A stretch of DNA of 41,199 nucleotides from CAZWRK01 sp964635875 (GTDB lineage: Bacteria; Pseudomonadota; Gammaproteobacteria; Burkholderiales; Aquaspirillaceae): NCBI GenBank assembly GCA_964635875.1, contig CAZWRK010000023.1, positions 1 through 41,199 of the forward strand, written 5' to 3'. Below, one piece after another: positions 17,174-24,212 of this stretch. A model generated the notes under the pieces. It was not told the DNA's origin. It made no database searches and was given only the letters and a program-made list of their open reading frames with translations. The translations under genes and the position numbers were made by a program. Every line of letters starts with the position of its first letter. The stretch's first letter is position 1.

Positions 17174-18598
17174 TTGCTCATGAATACCCCTACAGATCTC
17201 GGTCGAAGCACTAATCCAGTGCGTTTTGAATTCGATCGCCCTCTCATCGAAAAACTAGATGGGCACGGGCCGCGCTACACATCCTATCCGACCGCAGACC
17301 GTTTCACCAGCGTGTTCGGAGAAGACGATTATCTGCATTGGCTGGCGCAAAGGCAAATCGGAGCCAACGCTGGGCCCGTCTCGCTTTACGTTCATATCCC
17401 GTTTTGTAATACCGTTTGCTACTACTGTGGCTGCAATAAAATTATCACCAAAGACAAAACCCGTGCTGATCTTTATCTAGATTATCTAGAAAAAGAATTA
17501 GCGTTGTACGCTCAAGCGTTGGGTGGCGTGACGGATGTTGTGCAGCTGCATTTTGGCGGTGGCACACCAACATTTCTGAGCGATGATCAATTGACTCGCT
17601 TGATGACGGCTATTCGTCGTCATTTCCGCTTGGTGCCAAATGGTGAGTATTCGATCGAAATTGATCCGCGCAAAGTGAGCGCCGAAAATGTTCGACACCT
17701 TGCTAGTTTAGGGTTTAATCGAATGTCTGTGGGTGTTCAAGACTTCGAGCCCGCTGTTCAGGAAGCCGTCAATCGCATTCAAAGCGAGGAAGAAACCCGT
17801 GTTGTCATTGACGCGGCGCGTGCATCAGGTTTTCGTTCCATCTCTGTCGATTTAATTTATGGCTTGCCATTACAGACCGTTGAGTCTTTAACGCGAACTA
17901 TCGATAAAGTTTTAGCGATGCGGCCGGATCGCTTAGCGCTTTATAACTACGCGCATTTGCCGACAGTGTTTATGCCTCAGCGGCGCATTAATGAAGCAGA
18001 TCTTCCTTCTGCTGATACGAAGCTTGATATTTTACAGATGGCCGTTGAGAGGTTCACTGCTGCAGGTTACGACTTTATCGGCATGGATCATTTTGCCCTG
18101 CCTGAAGATGATTTGGCGATTGCTCTGCGGCAAGGCCGACTGCAGCGTAATTTCCAAGGCTATTCGACCCATGCTGATCATGACTTGATTGCAATTGGTG
18201 TCTCTTCGATTGGTAAAGTTGGGCCAAGTTATAGTCAAAACGAAAAAGAGATCGAGTCGTACTATGCCGCATTGGATGCTGGGCATTTGCCCGTGATGCG
18301 GGGTATGACCTTGAGCGGCGATGATATTTTGCGTCGTTCAGTAATTCAGGCCCTAATGTGTCGTTTTGCTTTGTCGATGCCAGCAATTGGTGAAACTTTT
18401 GGGATTGAGTTTGAAAGCTATTTTGCGATTGAGCTAGAAAAATTGCGTGAATTTGCCACGCTTGGCCTTGTTGAGTTGGATGAAGAGTGGATTACGATCA
18501 CGCCAAAAGGTCGTTTTTTGATCCGCACTATCGCAATGGCATTTGACCGCCATCTTCGTGAGAAGCAAACACAAGCCCGTTACTCCCGTACCATTTGA
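17174..18598 (+). CDS. hemN: Oxygen-independent coproporphyrinogen III oxidase
   Basis: Radical-SAM enzyme decarboxylating coproporphyrinogen III to protoporphyrinogen IX in anaerobic haem synthesis. It has 474 residues from the TTG at 17174. The radical-SAM cluster motif is C78-x3-C82-x2-C85 in HIPFCNTVCYYCGC, with the extra C87 characteristic of HemN. The N-terminal HGPRYTSYPTADRF motif and GGGTPTFL follow the family. The start is ambiguous: AGAGG (17162-17166) is 7 bases from the TTG but 13 from the ATG at 17180, so I prefer TTG. Expression is predicted to be FNR-activated (see the box upstream). It ends at a strong terminator. Confidence 0.96.
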   Translation: MLMNTPTDLGRSTNPVRFEFDRPLIEKLDGHGPRYTSYPTADRFTSVFGEDDYLHWLAQRQIGANAGPVSLYVHIPFCNTVCYYCGCNKIITKDKTRADLYLDYLEKELALYAQALGGVTDVVQLHFGGGTPTFLSDDQLTRLMTAIRRHFRLVPNGEYSIEIDPRKVSAENVRHLASLGFNRMSVGVQDFEPAVQEAVNRIQSEEETRVVIDAARASGFRSISVDLIYGLPLQTVESLTRTIDKVLAMRPDRLALYNYAHLPTVFMPQRRINEADLPSADTKLDILQMAVERFTAAGYDFIGMDHFALPEDDLAIALRQGRLQRNFQGYSTHADHDLIAIGVSSIGKVGPSYSQNEKEIESYYAALDAGHLPVMRGMTLSGDDILRRSVIQALMCRFALSMPAIGETFGIEFESYFAIELEKLREFATLGLVELDEEWITITPKGRFLIRTIAMAFDRHLREKQTQARYSRTI

Positions 18599-18608
18599 TT
18601 CAGCCATC

Positions 18609-18648
18609 TCAACAAAAACCCCCTCATAAATGAGGGGGTTTTTGTTGA
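18609..18648. terminator. Bidirectional terminator after hemN
   Basis: Nearly 18-bp perfect stem: CAACAAAAACCCCCTCAT (18610-18627) pairs with its complement ending at 18647 across a 2-base centre. It serves hemN and the convergent DUF2147 gene. Confidence 0.92.
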
Positions 18649-18649
18649 A

Positions 18650-19087
18650 TTAGGGTCGTTCCCACACTTGTGTTCGACCGAGTAGGGCGACGCCCATAAA
18701 TCCGCGCACCTCGAGTTTTTTTCCTTCTGCGATCGGCTTAAATTTCACGCTGTATTCTTTGCCTTCTTTGGGGTCATAGATTCGGCCGCCGCTGTATGTG
18801 TCCCCATCTTTTTTGACGCCCCACATAATCGTCATGCCTAAGACGGGTTTGTCTTTGCGCTCCCCATCACACTTTTCGCACAAGGCTTCTGGATTTTGGA
18901 AAAGCTTAACGACTTTTCCGCGAAATTCGCCACTATGTTCAGAAATTTCAACCAGTGATTTGGCTTGGCCAGTTTTGTCGTCGATGGTTTTCCACATGCC
19001 CAGAGGCGCATCATCTGCCCATGCAGAGGTGGATAATAAGGCACCCGCTAGCACAAGGCTTTGGGTGAAATAGCGTGTCACTTTCAT
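18650..19087 (-). CDS. Secreted DUF2147 domain protein
   Basis: A 145-residue protein with a Sec signal peptide (MKVTRYFTQSLVLAGALLSTSAWA, cleavage before DDAP). The mature region matches the DUF2147 pattern: GMWKTIDDKTGQAKSLVEI at the start, a CEKC pair in the middle, and the closing LEVRGFMGVALLGRTQVWER, where the family's RG--G----G+-Q-W is clear. Function is unknown in the family; a small lipocalin-like beta barrel in the periplasm is likely. GAGGAA precedes the ATG. It is a single gene between convergent hemN and a divergent chemoreceptor. Confidence 0.9.
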   Translation of the reverse strand: MKVTRYFTQSLVLAGALLSTSAWADDAPLGMWKTIDDKTGQAKSLVEISEHSGEFRGKVVKLFQNPEALCEKCDGERKDKPVLGMTIMWGVKKDGDTYSGGRIYDPKEGKEYSVKFKPIAEGKKLEVRGFMGVALLGRTQVWERP

Positions 19088-19294
19088 GTTGCTTCCTCAT
19101 ATACGTTATTTACATTTTTTGTTTAATTCAAACCATTGTTTGAATTGTTTCTGAGGATGCCTAAAAGTTAGGGGGGGCGTCAACTGTTCTTTTGCTCGAG
19201 ATCCATTAGGCCAATGCACTATAAAAGCGAGGGTCTTTGTGTGAAACATGCGCTATCCTATCGAAATATGGAATTTGACTGTAGGAGGGAATGT

Positions 19295-20926
19295 ATGGGT
19301 TTTGCTCATTGGAAAGTGAGAACCAAATTGCTCGCTGGTTTCTCGATTGTGCTAGCGCTCATGATGGTGATTGGCTTTATTAGCCTCGCTAAACTGACCG
19401 AATTAAAGCGCGAGCTGACATTAATGGTTGAGGACCGTTATGTGAAGGTGTCTCAGGTCAACGACATGATTGCCCGAACAATTGATGTGGGTCGTTTGAT
19501 GCGCGATGCGGTGCTTTCGAATACTGCTGCTGATGTGGAAAGTAATATTCAAAAAATTGAAGAGCATCGCCAAAAAAATACGCAGGTATTGGAAGGTCTA
19601 CAGGCAACCATCACGACTGAAAAAGGTAAGGTTCTGCTCAATGCCGCGCTCGAAAAGCGCGCTATTTTGAGTGCAACGTATGCCAAGCTTTATGCATCGG
19701 TCCGCGCAATGGATAAGGAGACCAGTATCGGTTATCTCAAGGGCGAATTTGTTGTGTCTAATGCTGCTTTTATTGATACGTTGCAGGGGATGAAAGGATT
19801 TCAAGAGCAGCTTATGGCCGACTCCGAGCTTCATTCCGAGGCAAGCTTGGCGAGTGCGCGACAGATTATTGTGGGTGTGTTAGTGCTTTCTGTGCTTCTG
19901 GGCTTGTTGCTTTCCGTCTGGTTGGCAAATCGTTTTGGTCGTGCATTAGGTAGTGCAGAAATGATTGCTGCCCGAATTGCTTCAGGTGATTTAAGTGCAC
20001 CTCGCCTAGAGGTCGAGCCTGATCGTGATGAGGTGGGTGCCTTGGTGCATGCATTGCTAAAAATGCGGACAGAGCTGGCCGATACCATTCAAACAGTTGT
20101 GAAAGAGGCGTCGTTGGTGGCGAGCTCGGCCGAGCAGTTGTCGACCGCTGCTCAGCAAGTGTCTACCAGTACCATGGCGCAATCGGATTCGACTGCGTCG
20201 GCGGCGGGTGCAGTCGAAGAGCTTACGGTCAGTATTGATCATGTTTCAAATAGCTCAGACCAAGCGAAGGATGAGGCCACTGAGGCTGGAAAAATTGCGG
20301 CGATTGGTGTTGCGGATGTTGATGATGCAACGCATCAGGTTTTGGAGGTGGCAAGTAGCGTTGAGCGTTCGACCGCGCAAATCCAGACTTTGTCCGAAAA
20401 AGTGCAGGCAATCGGTAGTATCGCTACGGTGATTAAAGAAATTGCAGATCAAACGAATTTGTTGGCGTTGAACGCTGCAATTGAAGCGGCGCGCGCAGGG
20501 GAGCAAGGGCGGGGGTTTGCTGTTGTCGCCGATGAGGTCCGTCAGCTGGCCGAAAGAACAACTGCTTCAGTGCAGGAGATCGCTGGCATGATTAGTGCCA
20601 TTCAAAGTGGTACGCGCGAGGCGGTTTCTAGTATGGAGCACAGTCGCGATATGGTAGGAAGCGTTGCTGAGACATCTAAAAAAGCGAGTCAGGCGATTTC
20701 TTCGATTCAAAGCGCAACAGATGTGGTGCTGGAGGCTATTGGTGATATAGCGAACGCGCTACATGAGCAGCGTTTGACCTCTGTGAGCTTGGCGCAGAGC
20801 GTTGAAACTGTCGCGCAAATGTCCGAGGAAAATGCTGCTGCAGTGTCTTCTGTTGCACATACTGCAGATAACTTGGTATCAGTCTCTAGTACGCTTAGAC
20901 AGTGCGTGTCTCATTTTAAACTTTAG
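19295..20926 (+). CDS. Membrane methyl-accepting chemotaxis protein
   Basis: A transmembrane chemoreceptor of 543 residues. GGAGG (19284-19288) lies 6 bases before the ATG at 19295, which is preferred over an in-frame start 81 bases earlier. TM1 is about residues 12-32, followed by a mostly helical periplasmic four-helix-bundle sensor domain (about 33-189). TM2 is about 190-211, then a HAMP domain and the cytoplasmic helical hairpin. The hairpin tip EIADQTNLLALNAAIEAARAGE starts at residue 382. There is no C-terminal CheR-tethering pentapeptide. The ligand cannot be predicted. No che genes lie nearby, so it is an orphan receptor. Promoter elements in the roughly 200 bases upstream were not resolved. 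Confidence 0.93.
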   Translation: MGFAHWKVRTKLLAGFSIVLALMMVIGFISLAKLTELKRELTLMVEDRYVKVSQVNDMIARTIDVGRLMRDAVLSNTAADVESNIQKIEEHRQKNTQVLEGLQATITTEKGKVLLNAALEKRAILSATYAKLYASVRAMDKETSIGYLKGEFVVSNAAFIDTLQGMKGFQEQLMADSELHSEASLASARQIIVGVLVLSVLLGLLLSVWLANRFGRALGSAEMIAARIASGDLSAPRLEVEPDRDEVGALVHALLKMRTELADTIQTVVKEASLVASSAEQLSTAAQQVSTSTMAQSDSTASAAGAVEELTVSIDHVSNSSDQAKDEATEAGKIAAIGVADVDDATHQVLEVASSVERSTAQIQTLSEKVQAIGSIATVIKEIADQTNLLALNAAIEAARAGEQGRGFAVVADEVRQLAERTTASVQEIAGMISAIQSGTREAVSSMEHSRDMVGSVAETSKKASQAISSIQSATDVVLEAIGDIANALHEQRLTSVSLAQSVETVAQMSEENAAAVSSVAHTADNLVSVSSTLRQCVSHFKL

Positions 20927-20995
20927 TTTTCTTGGCGCTTGCTCAAGTTGGTTTGGTGGCCGACTTGGGCGCGCTTCTAAATTTTGTGCGTTATA

Positions 20996-21031
20996 AATAA
21001 AAAAAGCCTGCTAATTTAGCAGGCTTTTTTT
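20996..21031. terminator. Bidirectional terminator between chemoreceptor and tRNA-Phe
   Basis: Stem GCCTGCT/AGCAGGC (21006-21012 with 21018-21024), flanked by A and T runs on both sides. On the minus strand it lies 8 bases beyond the tRNA 3' end. Confidence 0.9.
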
Positions 21032-21038
21032 GAAATTT

Positions 21039-21114
21039 TGGTGGCCAATCTCGGAATCGAACCAAGGACACGCGGATTTTCAATCCGCTGCTCTACCAAC
21101 TGAGCTAATTGGCC
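21039..21114 (-). tRNA. tRNA-Phe (GAA anticodon)
   Basis: A 76-base cloverleaf on the minus strand with an encoded CCA end (21039-21041). The acceptor stem GGCCAAT pairs with ATTGGCC. The D arm carries AGCTCAGTTGGTAGAGC, and the anticodon loop TTGAAAA gives anticodon GAA in a GCGGA/TCCGC stem. The T arm contains GGTTCGATTCC. All conserved tRNA positions are present. Confidence 0.98.
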
Positions 21115-21151
21115 ACTTTTCTCTTTCTGCTTCGCAGCAGGGAGAGGCCGT

Positions 21152-21180
21152 ATTAAACCCTATATAGAAAATGGTGTCAA
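21152..21180 (-). promoter_or_regulatory. Promoter of tRNA-Phe
   Basis: On the minus strand a consensus -35 TTGACA (plus 21175-21180) is separated by exactly 17 bases from TTTAAT (21152-21157). It is followed by a GC-rich stretch (ACGGCCTCTCCC), the discriminator type associated with stringent control of stable RNA genes. Confidence 0.85.
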
Positions 21181-21363
21181 CTCTATTTTTAGAAAAAGAT
21201 CAAAAAATTGCTATTTCGCTGGGTTTTTCTTTTTGCTACGACTCGCCAGAAGAACTTGCCGCTTGATTTTACTCAAGCAAATTTGAAATTTTATTGTAAT
21301 AATGGCTTAAAAATAAAGCTGATTGAAATAGAATTATGAAACAAATGAAAAAGGAGGCAGAAA

Positions 21364-21861
21364 GTGCCAAATGCTGAGTTCGATAAAATTGATCTGAAAA
21401 TTCTTGCTGCCCTTCAAAAAAATGGTCGCCTAAGTAATGTGGAATTGGCCGAAAGTGTTGCGCTTTCGCCTTCCCCTTGTTTGCGACGTTTGAAGCAGCT
21501 TGAAGAAAGTGGCGTGATTCGCCAGTATGTTGCCCTGTTAGACCCTGCCCGTTTAGGGCTTGGGTTGCAGGCGTTTGTACGCGTAACGCTTGAAAAGCGT
21601 GGTACCACACACATGCAACAATTTTCGCAGGCGGTGCAAAACTGGCCCGAGGTCATTAACTGTTTCGCGATGACGGGAGAAATTGATTGCTTGCTGCAAG
21701 TGTACTTTGAGGATCTTGAGCACTTTTCTCGCTTTGTTTTGGATGATTTATTGCAGCATCCCGGTGTGATTGATGTGAAATCGAGCTTCGTGCTGACTGA
21801 GATTAAGCGATCAACGACTTTGCCGTTGCACCATCTTGACCCGAGCAAACGCAACGATTAG
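21364..21861 (+). CDS. Lrp/AsnC-family transcriptional regulator
   Basis: A 165-residue feast/famine regulator. The N-terminal winged helix-turn-helix reads DKIDLKILAALQKNGRLSN with a recognition segment around LSPSPCLRRLKQLEESG. The C-terminal RAM (amino-acid-binding) domain includes GEIDCLLQVYFEDLEHF. The start codon is GTG with a full AAGGAGG six bases upstream. The upstream region (21181-21363) is very AT-rich, as common for autoregulated lrp-type genes. It converges with the prepilin cluster across a shared terminator, so a regulatory link to those genes is possible but unproven. The effector amino acid is unknown. Confidence 0.93.
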   Translation: MPNAEFDKIDLKILAALQKNGRLSNVELAESVALSPSPCLRRLKQLEESGVIRQYVALLDPARLGLGLQAFVRVTLEKRGTTHMQQFSQAVQNWPEVINCFAMTGEIDCLLQVYFEDLEHFSRFVLDDLLQHPGVIDVKSSFVLTEIKRSTTLPLHHLDPSKRND

Positions 21862-21868
21862 TACTGAC

Positions 21869-21900
21869 CAAAAAAACCCCGCAGCGGGCGGGGTTTTTTT
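21869..21900. terminator. Bidirectional terminator between Lrp gene and prepilin cluster
   Basis: Stem CCCCGC/GCGGGG (21877-21882 with 21888-21893) with A7 before and T7 after it; it ends both convergent units. Confidence 0.92.
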
Positions 21901-21906
21901 ATGGCC

Positions 21907-22512
21907 TTAGGGCATGATACGAATGCCTAGGTTTGCTTGTCCTTTGAGCGCCCAGCAATCGGTTGTTTGTGACCACGTTTCGCCTGTTACTCCTGTCGGA
22001 GATCCTCCCGCATTGTAGTCACCATTAAGAACAATGCCTGTTGTCGAGTTGCCATCGTCGATCATCTTGTCGAGTGCGCAGGCCATTCGTGATTCGGCAT
22101 TCGAGCTGCCGGTAAAATCTAGCCAAACTTGATTACCGTTTGCCCAAACTGTCCAGTCCTGCCCAAACACACTGCGTCGCTCATTGGCCGTCAAAATGTT
22201 GGTGCCTTGCAGTAAGGTCCAAAATGAGGCTGCCTCATTGCCGTTTTCGATTAGCCCGTTGCGAGTGCCCGTGCATGCGCTGGGCGTGGTCGCGGTGCCT
22301 GTATTGCTGCATCCGTCTCCAGGATAAAAGCCATACTTTTCATAAAAAATATTCACGCCCGCAACGATTTTATTGTACTGCGCCGCCAGTCCTTTGACTT
22401 TGGCGCTGTCGATCAGGTCTTTTCCTTTAAACGCCATGCCTAAAATTAAGCCAATGACCACAAGGACAATGGCGAGTTCAACGAGCGTAAAGCCGGTTTG
22501 TGAGTGTCGCAT
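21907..22512 (-). CDS. Prepilin-type protein, paralogue A
   Basis: A 201-residue type IV prepilin-like protein. A short leader is cleaved at the G|F of MRHSQTG|FTLVE by prepilin peptidase, Glu5 of the mature form is present, and a hydrophobic helix follows (LAIVLVVIGLILGMAF). The globular part carries FYEKYGFYPGDGC and at least four cysteines that could pair. Residues QTG...AKVK (36 residues) are identical in the next two genes, while the C-terminal half is different. It is last in a minus-strand cluster of five prepilin-like genes and starts 9 bases after paralogue B. No pilus motor or secretin lies in the window. Whether it builds a pilus, a pseudopilus or a minor cap is unknown. Confidence 0.9.
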   Translation of the reverse strand: MRHSQTGFTLVELAIVLVVIGLILGMAFKGKDLIDSAKVKGLAAQYNKIVAGVNIFYEKYGFYPGDGCSNTGTATTPSACTGTRNGLIENGNEAASFWTLLQGTNILTANERRSVFGQDWTVWANGNQVWLDFTGSSNAESRMACALDKMIDDGNSTTGIVLNGDYNAGGSPTGVTGETWSQTTDCWALKGQANLGIRIMP

Positions 22513-22521
22513 TAGGTTTCC

Positions 22522-23121
22522 TTAAGGCAAAATTTTGGCGTGAACGTTGTATTGTCCGGTTTGGCTCCAGCAGTCAGTCGTTGGGGTGTAGCTGGCGCCC
22601 AGTGTGATAATTCTCCCTGTCCCAGCAACCCCATCGTCACTCATGCGGTCCCACATGCACACAATGCGGGGGTCGGCTTGTGCGCCACCGGGTAAGTCGA
22701 GCCAGGTTCCGTAGGCTAATTGTCCCGTTGTGGCTGCCCCATATAAATCCCAGTTTTGACCAAAAATGCTCTTGCGATCGCTCGCTTGCAGAATATTGGT
22801 TGCTGCGAGTAAAGACCAAAAGGCTGTGACTTCCGCTGAGCCATTCCCGCCATCGACATACCCGTTTTTAGTGTTAGTGCACGCACTTGGAGAGGTGGCG
22901 TTGGCTGGGCAGCCGTCGCCGGGATAAAAGCCGTATTTTTCATAAAAGATGTTGGTTGCTGCGAGGATTTTGTTGTACTGCGCGGCCAAACTTTTGACCT
23001 TGGCGCTATCGATTAAGTCCTTGCCTTTGAAGGCCATTCCTAGAATCAAGCCAATAACGACAAGGACAATGGCGAGCTCGACTAATGTAAAACCGGTTTG
23101 CTGGTGGTTGAGTGGTTTCAT
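22522..23121 (-). CDS. Prepilin-type protein, paralogue B
   Basis: A 199-residue prepilin with leader MKPLNHQQTG|FTLVE, Glu5, and the same 36-residue N-terminal block as paralogues A and C. It shares with A the FYEKYGFYPGDGC motif, an NIL..(S/N)(D/E)R(K/R)S(I/V)FGQ(D/N)W stretch and a DCW near the C-terminus, but the rest diverges, so A and B are old duplicates with separately evolving surfaces. It is followed after 9 bases by A, and preceded by an AT-rich region with three dyads (see 23188) and a terminator, so A and B may form their own transcript. The fold is a standard type IV pilin fold by inference. Confidence 0.9.
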   Translation of the reverse strand: MKPLNHQQTGFTLVELAIVLVVIGLILGMAFKGKDLIDSAKVKSLAAQYNKILAATNIFYEKYGFYPGDGCPANATSPSACTNTKNGYVDGGNGSAEVTAFWSLLAATNILQASDRKSIFGQNWDLYGAATTGQLAYGTWLDLPGGAQADPRIVCMWDRMSDDGVAGTGRIITLGASYTPTTDCWSQTGQYNVHAKILP

Positions 23122-23187
23122 ATTGATTTACGCGCTTTCTGCCGTATGTGGCATAGGTTGATTTCTGTTTTTTATTATTTTTCTTCT

Positions 23188-23237
23188 ATTTGATACATTT
23201 ATCAAATGTCATTTATTAATGACAATATGTTTATTGT
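23188..23237. promoter_or_regulatory. Three consecutive AT-rich dyads upstream of prepilin B
   Basis: Three perfect inverted repeats lie end to end, each with a 4-base centre: ATTTGATA-CATT-TATCAAAT (23188-23207), TGTCATT-TATT-AATGACA (23207-23224), ACAATA-TGTT-TATTGT (23222-23237). They sit 67-116 bases upstream of the prepilin B start codon. They look like operator sites, although AT-rich DNA makes short palindromes more likely by chance. The first resembles, but is two bases too wide for, an FNR box. Confidence 0.45.
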
Positions 23238-23241
23238 AAAT

Positions 23242-23270
23242 AAAAAAGCGCTGAATGGCAGCGCTTTTTT
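23242..23270 (-). terminator. Terminator between prepilin C and prepilin B
   Basis: Stem AAAAAAGCGCTG with CAGCGCTTTTTT (23242-23253 and 23259-23270), 5-base loop. It lies four bases from the N run, hence just beyond the hidden end of prepilin C on the minus strand. Confidence 0.85.
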
Positions 23271-23274
23271 GAAG

Positions 23275-23374
23275 NNNNNNNNNNNNNNNNNNNNNNNNNN
23301 NNNNNNNNNNNNNNNNNNNNNNNNNNNNNNNNNNNNNNNNNNNNNNNNNNNNNNNNNNNNNNNNNNNNNNNNNN
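23275..23374. other. Assembly gap of exactly 100 N
   Basis: 100 consecutive N. This round number is the usual placeholder for a gap of unknown true length, so the coordinates beyond it are nominal. It falls inside prepilin C, among similar tandem genes, where short-read assemblies often break. Additional pilin copies could be hidden here. Confidence 0.97.
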
Positions 23375-23529
23375 GCTGCAGAGACCTTGTTGTACTGGGC
23401 CTGCATGTTTTTCACTTTGGCGCTATCGATCAGATCTTTGCCCTTAAAGGCCATCCCAAGAATCAAGCCAATGACGACCAAAACGATGGCGAGCTCAACG
23501 AGCGTGAAACCAGTTTGTTTGTTATTCAT
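23375..23529 (-). CDS. Prepilin-type protein, paralogue C (3' part lost in assembly gap)
   Basis: Only the first 51 or so residues are readable: leader MNNKQTG|FTLVE, Glu5, the hydrophobic helix and the 36-residue block shared with A and B, then NMQAQYNKVSA where paralogues have (G/S)LAAQYNKI(V/L)A. The remainder runs into the 100-N gap, and a terminator follows the gap, so the gene probably ends inside it. At the DNA level the shared block differs from A by about 19 silent changes, so it is a genuine separate gene, not a misassembled copy. It starts 59 bases after the minor prepilin gene. Confidence 0.85.
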
Positions 23530-23588
23530 TTTGCTTTTTTCTTTCCAAAATTTGAATGCTTAAATCATACTTTGAATTAAAAAGAGAA

Positions 23589-24212
23589 TCAAAGCCTTCC
23601 TTGCCTTGCGAGATGGTTTTTTAAGACAATCGGCGAAATCCATACAGCACTATCATCTAAGCCTCCCTCTGGTGGAAGGGGCGTGGACTTTGCATAAATG
23701 GTGTTTGATGACCCAAGGCGATTGTTCTTCTCGTGATCAGTTTCATCTGCACGACCTTGGTTTGCCCCCGCTGAAAATACAATCGAGGCAACCGTTCCGG
23801 TTAATGGATTCCCCTCGCTATCTACTACTTTCAGATCATTAATAGGTTGCGTGTTGTGCTTGATGACTTGGGTTAATTTACTATCGGCAAGGTAGTGAAG
23901 CGTCTGACCCCAGGCATCATCTCGTCGTAGGCCTAATGTTTTCCAAGGCAACCAGCCTTGCGTGGCGCACGGCGCACTCGCTTCTAACCCGGACTCATCT
24001 TTGGCTGGACAAGGCAAGCGTCCTTGCTCGAGCGCAAATCCATACAGTGCTTCATTGGCTAAGCGCAAATGTTCGTCAGTTTGACGAAATTGGGTATGTC
24101 CCAGTTTTTGAGCCATGGGGACGGCCAAGGTGCTTGCCAGTAGTCCAATAATCAGCAGCACCATCGAAATTTCAATCAAGGTAAAGCCTTTGTTTACGGG
24201 GTGCTGATGCAT
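23589..24212 (-). CDS. Minor prepilin-like protein
   Basis: A 207-residue prepilin with leader MHQHPVNKG|FTLIE, Glu5 present, and the hydrophobic helix ISMVLLIIGLLASTLAVPMA. The globular part has LPCPAKDESG with a second cysteine near CATQGW and a PWKTLGLRRDDAWGQTLHYLADSKL region. The PWK-LGL-(n)-D--G---+Y motif is shared with the next gene upstream. Its sequence is otherwise unlike paralogues A-C, so it is a different class, probably a minor or initiating subunit. Its start overlaps the end of the upstream gene by 19 bases, so translation is likely coupled. Confidence 0.88.
   Translation of the reverse strand: MHQHPVNKGFTLIEISMVLLIIGLLASTLAVPMAQKLGHTQFRQTDEHLRLANEALYGFALEQGRLPCPAKDESGLEASAPCATQGWLPWKTLGLRRDDAWGQTLHYLADSKLTQVIKHNTQPINDLKVVDSEGNPLTGTVASIVFSAGANQGRADETDHEKNNRLGSSNTIYAKSTPLPPEGGLDDSAVWISPIVLKNHLARQGRL

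Noticed and set aside
21115..21363. Small RNA gene in the AT-rich region between tRNA-Phe and the Lrp gene
   Set aside because: Apart from the tRNA promoter and the ribosome-binding site of the Lrp gene I see no promoter-terminator pair there.
23188..23207. FNR box upstream of prepilin B
   Set aside because: TTGAT and ATCAA are six bases apart rather than four, so it does not fit the FNR consensus; kept only as an unassigned dyad.
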